Below are positions 58,040 through 64,000 of a stretch of DNA of 64,000 nt, piece by piece. The stretch covers positions 293,349 to 357,348 of the forward strand of contig NC_092472.1 in assembly GCF_047495875.1 (NCBI RefSeq), written 5' to 3'. The DNA comes from Pithys albifrons albifrons (taxonomy: Eukaryota; Chordata; Aves; Passeriformes; Thamnophilidae). Each line of letters begins with the position of its first letter. The first letter of the stretch is position 1. The translations under genes were made by a program, and so were the position numbers. The notes below the pieces were generated by a model. It worked only from the letters and a program-made list of their open reading frames with translations. It was not told the DNA's origin and did not search any database.

Positions 58040-60284
58040 ACATGAAAAAATGGCACAGTGAACCCACCTCCAAACTTAAAGCCCAACTGAAAGAATTAAA
58101 ACGGAAAGTAGTTGGCAAGAAAGCTGTCCACATAGTTGAAGCAAAGACCCTGGAAAAGAAACATCGATCTCCGAGACGCAAAAGAAAAAACTCCCCCCAT
58201 GCTGATGAAGGAGCCTCAACAGAGCATCGCACACGTCAGATGGAGAATGCTCCTACCAGGAACAACAATAGAGGGACCCTGCCTCCTGCCAGGAGGAGGA
58301 GAGGGACGAGGATGATAATCGGGTTTATTGGGCTGTGTGGGTTCGATGGCCTGGCACATCGGATCCTCAGAAATACCAAGCTTTGGTAGATACTGGTGCC
58401 AAATGTACATTAATGCCATCGGAACATGAGAGTACAGAGACTGTGTCTATTTCTGGAGTTACCGGAGGGTCTCAGGACTTGTCGGTGGTAGAGGCCGACA
58501 TGAGCCTAACAGGAGACCAATGGGAAAAGCATTCCATTGTGACAGGACCAGAAGCCCCTAGCATCCTTGGTACAGACTATTTAAAAAGAGGACACTTCAA
58601 GGACCCGAAGGGGTACTGGTGGGTTTTTGGTGTAGCCAGAGTGATTGAAGGAGAGTCCAAACAGTTGTCTACTCTCCCTGGTCTCTCAGAAGACCCTTCT
58701 GTTGTGGGATTACTCCGAGTCAAAGATCAAGAAGTACCGACGGCCACTGCTACTGTAAATAGACGACAGTATCGTACAAACCGAGATGCTGTGATTCCCA
58801 TCCATAAAATGATTAGGAAGCTGGAGAGCCAAGGGGTGGTCGCAGAACACACTCACCCTTCAACAGCCCTATCTGGCCTGTACATAAATCAAATGGAGAA
58901 TGGAGATTGACTGTGGACTATCGTGGCTTGAATGAAGTTACGCCACTGCTGAGTGCTGCTGTGCCAGATATGTTGGAGCTCCAGTATGAGTTGGAGTCCA
59001 AAGCAGCAAAGTGGTACGCCACTATTGACATTGCTAACGCGTTCTTCTCCATTCCTCTGGCACCAGAGTGCAGGCCACAGTTTGCTTTCACCTGGAGGGG
59101 CGTGCAGTACACCTGGAACCGACTACCCCAGGGGTGGAAACACAGTCCAACCATTTGTCATGGGCTGATCCAGGCCACATTGGAGAAGGGTGAGGCTCCA
59201 GAACACATCCAGTATATTGATGATGTCATTGTATGGGGAGACACAGCAGAAGTCTTTGAAAAAGGACGAAAGATTATTCAGATTCTCCTCAAAGCTGGTT
59301 TTGCCATCAAAAAGAGAAAGGTCAAGGGACCTGCCAGAGAGATTCAGTTCCTTGGGGTGAAATGGCAAGATGGACGTCGCCAGATTCCAACCGACGTCAT
59401 CAATAAGATTGTAGCAATGGCTCCACCGACTAACAAAAAAAGAGACTCAAGCGTTTCTGGGAGCCATAGGCTTCTGGCGAGTGCACATCCCTGAATACAG
59501 CCACATCGTGAGCCCTCTCTACTTTGTGACCTGTATAAAGAACATTTTCCAATGGGGTCCTGAACAACAACAGGCATTCAGGCAGATCAAGCAGGAGATT
59601 GCACATGCCGTGGCTCTTGGACCAGTCAGGACGGGACCAGATGTGAAGAATGTACTTTATTCCACAGCTGGAGATAAAGGTCTCTCCTGGAGCCTCTGGC
59701 AAAAGGTGCCTGGTGAGACACGAGGGTGACCACTTCATTTCTGGAGCCGAAGCTACAAAGGCTCTGAGGCCAATTACACCCCTATGGAGAAGGAAATCTT
59801 AGCGGCGTATGAAGGCATACGAGCAGCCTCAGAGGTAATTGGTACTGAAGCCCAGCTTTTCCTGGCACCTTCACTACCAGTGTTAAGGTGGATGTTCAAA
59901 GGAAAAGTGCCCCCTACACATCATGCCACCGATGCCACGTGGAGCAAGTGGATTGCTTTGATTACACAACGTGTTAGAATTGGGAGCTCGAATCGCCCTG
60001 GAATTCTAGAAATTATAACCAATTGGCCTGAAGGTGGGAACTTCAGCCTGGCAGATGAAGAAGAGGAAGAGTCAGTGAGTCACGCTGAAGAAGCTCCACC
60101 ATATAATCAGCTGCCAGATGAAGAGACGCGCTATGCCCTTTTCACCGATGGTTCTTGCTGTATCATAGGGAGGAGCCAGAAATGGAGAGCAGCTGTGTGG
60201 AGTCCCACCCAATGGGTGGCAGAAGCCACTGAGGGGAAAGGCGAATCGAGTCAGTTCGCAGAACTCAAAGATGTCCAATTGGCC
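58040..60284 (+). pseudogene. pol: ERV-E pro-pol, frameshifted and truncated
   Basis: A Lys/Arg-rich stretch follows gag (58042-58389). Protease is at about 58335-58600 with LVDTGAKC. A one-base loss near 58850, compared with ERV-F, shifts the frame. RT follows at about 58907-59450, with LPQGWKHSPT and the YIDD active site (about 59216). A further shift near 59440 and a stop near 59727 break the connection domain. RNase H starts near 60138 (FTDGSC, then the conserved Glu near 60262) and ends where the ERV-F LTR begins. The integrase is not in this window. Confidence 0.9.
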
Positions 60285-61010
60285 TGTTGTAGTTTGGAAT
60301 TATTATGTAAATTCTCTCCCCTGCCACTAACTGCCCATGCCAGTAGTTAACAAAAAAGTAGTTAACTGCTGATCACTTGGGTGGGGCAGGTTGGTCTCTT
60401 TTGTTCTTGGGGACTACACACGGCTGGGGGTGGTGTGTGTGTGCGGGGCTGAGTGGAAGCCGACTCACTGCTGCTGCCTGGCCCGGACTGTTTGTTTTGG
60501 GTGCTCGCTGGCACTGCCTGCCCCGGGACTGCTTTTGGCCTCTCGCTGGCACTGCCTGCCCCGGGACTGCTTTTGGCCTCTCGCTGGCACTGCCTGCCCC
60601 GGGACTGCTTTTGGCTGCTTGTGTTTTTCTGCTTCTTGGACAAGGAACACAGGGGGAAGAGACAGAGTCCATCTGAGAGCTCACCACTCGTCTGTCTCGC
60701 TGGAGAGGGACTGGAAACTCACTCTGCAGCCAGATGGGTTGTGACATTGACACTAAGTATAACTTTCCTCCCGGAGGAAAACCTGCTGGGGTTTATTTTG
60801 TTGGTTTTTTTTTTCTTTCTCTTGTGGTGTTGGGGAAGCGGTTTGCACTAGCCTGTTTACAGATATATATATATAGCAGTTAAGAACAGTTATCCTTCTT
60901 GTATTAAAATTCCCTTTCTTAAATTTGATAAAGAGTGGCGTGATTATTGTGGAGGAGGCCCCTTCCCCCTTGTGGGTAAACATTTTGGTTTTTCCCCTCA
61001 AACCAAGACA
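60285..61010 (+). repeat. ERV-F 5' LTR
   Basis: Begins TGTTGTAGTTTGG and ends aaaccaagaca, about 726 bp. It holds three 38-bp GC-rich repeats (60505-60618). TGGTGCCCAATGTTTGGGG follows at 61017-61035 as the likely primer-binding site. Confidence 0.75.
60505..60618 (+). repeat. Three 38-bp repeats in the ERV-F U3
   Basis: The unit starting tcgctggcactgcctgcccc is repeated three times with almost no change, starting at 60505, 60543 and 60581. Such U3 repeats are often enhancers in retroviruses. Minus-strand frames across it are artefacts. Confidence 0.9.
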
Positions 61011-61072
61011 TATTTTTGGTGCCCAATGTTTGGGGCTTGTAAACAAAGAAGGATAACTGTTTTTGTGGCACC

Positions 61073-61432
61073 ATGTGGGTATTGAGTTTAGGGTCCATCA
61101 GGACCATCCTGTATAATATATTGGCTTTTTGTTGGTACAAATTCATGCCAAAAGGAGCGGCAGGTTTAAGTCTTATCAACAAATCAATGAGTAGAACTCA
61201 AATAGCCGCAATTATTATTGAGTTCTTACTCTGGATTTATGGTGCCATGAATTCAATGCCTGTGGGTGTCATTTGGGTGGTGCTGTCAAGGTTGTTTTCC
61301 TCCTGTAACCTAAGCTGCTACCTCTGGGGATTTAGTGATAATGGTACTGAACTCTTGGGAAGGAACAAAGGGGAGTGTTTTCTCCCAACCCTTTGTTTAT
61401 TCTCCCTTCAAGTCTGCTACAACGGCTTTTGA
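61073..61432 (+). CDS. ERV-F leader ORF, hydrophobic, 119 codons
   Basis: It starts MWVLSLGS about 40 nt after the primer site and has several hydrophobic stretches. It overlaps the gag frame in a different phase. Position and character match the ERV-E leader ORF at 54854-55510. No homologous domain is recognised. Confidence 0.4.
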   Translation: MWVLSLGSIRTILYNILAFCWYKFMPKGAAGLSLINKSMSRTQIAAIIIEFLLWIYGAMNSMPVGVIWVVLSRLFSSCNLSCYLWGFSDNGTELLGRNKGECFLPTLCLFSLQVCYNGF

Positions 61433-62654
61433 GATGTTTAAATTCTCCCTGGATGCCAGAGATATCTTGCTCTTTATGGTTTTTCTGCAAGGTTGTATCC
61501 CTGTGGCCTCCAGTGTGTTTGGAGGTAGGGCCAGGGTTTTTCGAGAACGCATTCAGAAGCCCAGCCCAGTGAAGGGGCAAAAGGAAGAGAATAAAACCCC
61601 TGATGCCACAGTGAATGGGGAAAAGCAAGAGAATAAAACCCCTGATGCCACAGTGAAGGGGGAAAAGCAAGAGAATAAAACCCCTGATGCCACAGTGAAG
61701 GGGAAAAAGGAAGAGAATAAAACCCCCGATGTTACAGTGAAGAGGGAGAAGGAAGAGGGTAAAACCCCTGATGTTACAGTGACGCAGGATGGGGCTAAAA
61801 AAAGGGAAGAGGGTAAAACCTCTGATGTTACAGTGATGCAGGACGAGGCTAAACCGGGTGGACAGTCCAAGTCTATGGAAGTTGCCCCTATCCAGAAAAG
61901 GAAATATAAGACCAAACCAGCCCGTCCAGAGGATGATGAGGGGGCTGCTGCACCTTCACAGCGAGCAGACCCAGAGCCTGAGATCATCACTGAGTCATTG
62001 TCATTTGATAATCTCCGTAGTTTGCAGAAAGACATTGCTCGACACCCGGGCGAGCCCATCCTGACTTGGTTGATCCGAGTTTGGGACCTTATGGGTGAAA
62101 CCTTACAACTGGATGGTGCTGAAGCCAGGTTTTTGGGGGCTCTGGCCCAGGATGTGGCTATTGAACAGGTGTTCGTGAGGGAATCAAAGCCCCTTTCACT
62201 CTGGGCACGACTTCTAATGAGTGTAAGAGAGACGTTTGTTTATAGAGAAATCCTGCAGGAACATCACATTAAGAAGACTTGGAAGACGATGGAAAAAGGA
62301 ATTTTATATCTGAGGGAGATGGCAATGATGGACGTGCTTTTTGGAAGGGGTGGGCAAACCAATAATGACCCTGAGAAGGTCAGATGCACACCACATATGT
62401 GATGGAACCTTTCACACTCGGGGACAGCTGAATACACCGATTTCTTGGCATCCATGTATAGGGAAGAGAACCAAGAAACAGTGCGCGCTGTAGCAAATAA
62501 GCTCCAGATATATGAAGGCATGACCCACAGCCCAATGCAGGCCCGTATTTCTGCTGTAGAGACATTGGTTGCAGAGGTAAAGAATGAGCAGAGGAAACTT
62601 AGAGAGGAGACTAGAGCGGAGATTAGAGAGAGTCTCCAAGTGCCACCAGTGTGA
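61335..62654 (+). pseudogene. gag: ERV-F gag, one internal stop
   Basis: Order: a hydrophobic segment (about 61440-61520); six repeats of a 14-residue ENKTPDATVKGEKQ-type unit (about 61584-61850), the last two longer and less regular; a basic linker (IQKRKYKTKP); a capsid-like domain (about 61980-62400). TGA at 62400-62402 stands where Trp is likely. The same frame then runs on through a coiled-coil-like, Glu-rich region to 62654. No zinc knuckle is present. The predicted start is uncertain because the frame is open upstream. Confidence 0.8.
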
Positions 62655-64000
62655 ATGAGAACCTCTGAAGTCAGAGACAGACGCCCCCCAGCCAGAGGAA
62701 GTGGACAGACCTCACGAACTGAGATGTGGTACTTCCTGGCCAAACATGGAGAAGACATGGGACGGTGGGATGGGAAACCCACCCGTGCCCTTGCAGCCCG
62801 AGTACAAGAACTGAAGGAGAATTGAAGAAGGTCAGTGAGAGTAAGTGCAGTCCCAGTTTCCCATGGGCAAGAATCTGACCCACAGGAGGGCACCTCCCAG
62901 GTGTACTCATCGAGAAAAGGTTCTGACCGCTATGACCAGGATCAGTGTTAGGGGGGCCCTGCCTCTAGCCAGGTAGAGGCACGGGACAACCGTGTCTATT
63001 GGACTGTGTGGATTCGATGGCCTGGTACATCAGACCCACAAAAGTATAAGGCTTTGGTTGATACTGGCGCTCAATGCACATTAATGCCATCAGGACATGT
63101 GGGCTCAGAAACTATTTCTATTTCTGGGGTGACAGGGGGATCTCAAGAGCTGACTGTGCTAGAAGCTGAAGTGAGCTTGACAGGGAGAGATTGGCAGAAA
63201 CACCCCATTGTGACTGGTCCAGCCGCCCCATGTATCCTGGGCATTGACTACCTCAGGAATGGATATTTTAAGGACCCAAAGGGGCATAGATGGACTTTTT
63301 GGAATAGCCACTGTACAGACAGAAGGGATTGAACAATTGAACTCATTGCCAGGTCTCTCAGAAAGTCCTTCTGCTGTCGGATTGTTGAAAGTTGAGGAAC
63401 AGCAAGTGCCAATTGCCACCACAACAGTGCACCGTCAGCAATACCGAATGAACTGCAATGCTGTGATTCCCATCCATAAGATGATCCATGAGCTGGAGAG
63501 CCAAGGGGTGGTCAGCAAAACCCACTCACCCTTCAACAGCCCCATCTGGCCTGTACGTAAGTCTGATGGAGAATGGAGATTGACTGTGGACTATCGTGGC
63601 TTGAATGAAGTTACCCCACCGCTGAGTGCCGCTGTGCCGGATATGCTGGAGCTCCAGTATGAACTGGAGTCCAGGGCAGCAAAGTGGTATGCCACTATTG
63701 ACGTTGCTAATGCGTTCTTCTCCATTCCTCTGGCACCAGAGTGCAGGCCACAGTTTGCTTTTACCTGGAGGGGCGTGCAGTACACCTGGAACCGACTACC
63801 CCAGCGGTGGAAACACAGTCCCACCATCTGTCATGGACTGATCCAGACTGCACTGGAGAAGGGTGAGGCTCCAGAGCACCTGCAATACATTGATGACATA
63901 TTGTGTGGGGGGACACAGCAGAAGAGGTTTTTCAGAAAGGAGAGAAAATCATCCAGATCCTTCTGGGAGCTGGCTTTGCCATCAAACAGAGTAAGGTTAA
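62655..64000 (+). pseudogene. pol: ERV-F pro-pol, broken, continues past the window
   Basis: In the gag frame after several stops (near 62823 and 62949) lies protease with LVDTGAQC at about 63054-63077. An extra base in a T run near 63293 shifts the frame. RT is then readable from about 63480 to the YIDD motif near 63887, with LPQRW in place of the usual LPQGW. A shift just after YIDD breaks the rest. The element continues beyond 64000. Confidence 0.88.

Larger units (their letters stand above)
54129..60284 (+). mobile_element. ERV-E: class III-like ERV, truncated in RNase H by ERV-F
   Basis: A 5' LTR, a threonine-type primer site, a leader membrane ORF, a large two-frame gag, then protease, RT and the start of RNase H. 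The rest lies beyond the ERV-F insertion and outside the window. The pol sequence with YIDDVIVWG is ERVL-like. It sits inside ERV-D. Confidence 0.85.
60285..64000 (+). mobile_element. ERV-F: class III-like ERV, 5' part to the window edge
   Basis: A 5' LTR, a primer site, a hydrophobic leader, gag with a 14-residue repeat, then protease and RT. It inserted into the RNase H of ERV-E and runs out of the window. Its gag is closest to ERV-D; its pol is close to ERV-E. Confidence 0.85.

Noticed and set aside
61584..61850. CRISPR-like repeat array
   Set aside because: The repeats are in-frame coding units in gag with no spacers, in eukaryotic DNA.

Overview
The window looks like bird nuclear DNA, most likely from a songbird. 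It carries many CR1 LINE 3' ends on both strands, a decayed olfactory receptor of the avian-expanded OR14 type, ERVL-type LTRs of avian style, and several young endogenous retroviruses (ERVs). There is one probable host gene, present in two mirror-image copies. Most of the rest is mobile DNA. Such a repeat-rich, palindromic stretch would fit an ampliconic region, for example a sex chromosome or multicopy locus, but the sequence alone does not place it.

Layout. (1) 156-24193 is a large inverted duplication with two arms of about 6.56 kb and a 2.26 kb spacer (15378-17636). Each arm holds a small multi-exon gene for a signal-peptide-bearing short protein I cannot name, a solo LTR, a CR1 3' end and a minisatellite. 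The left arm alone is split by an 8.66 kb gammaretrovirus-like provirus, ERV-A (586-9246), with a 4-bp target duplication; the right arm keeps the empty site. (2) 24194-32900 has no clear gene. It holds CR1 fragments, simple repeats and an ERVL-type LTR broken by further insertions. (3) 32905-36742 is ERV-B, an LTR element with a CpG-island interior and no recognisable gag, pol or env. (4) 36749-41430 holds a 5S rRNA-derived fragment, a solo LTR and the olfactory receptor pseudogene. (5) 41796-48921 is ERV-C, a young minus-strand element with two long gag-like frames and no pol or env. (6) 49681-51675 is a CR1 LINE interrupted by a solo LTR. (7) 51676-64000 is a nest of three related class III-like ERVs (ERV-D, ERV-E, ERV-F), each cut by the next.

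The main points for follow-up are these. The palindrome arms are more alike than the LTRs of the provirus inserted in one of them, which suggests arm-to-arm gene conversion. ERV-A has an Env whose outer subunit begins with an immunoglobulin V-like domain, and a UGA-CUA readthrough context between gag and pro. ERV-E has a Gag with a run of TQT motifs and RS-rich tails instead of a zinc knuckle. ERV-B and ERV-C are long non-autonomous elements that were probably moved by proteins made elsewhere. All comparisons were done by eye; element family names are class-level guesses.
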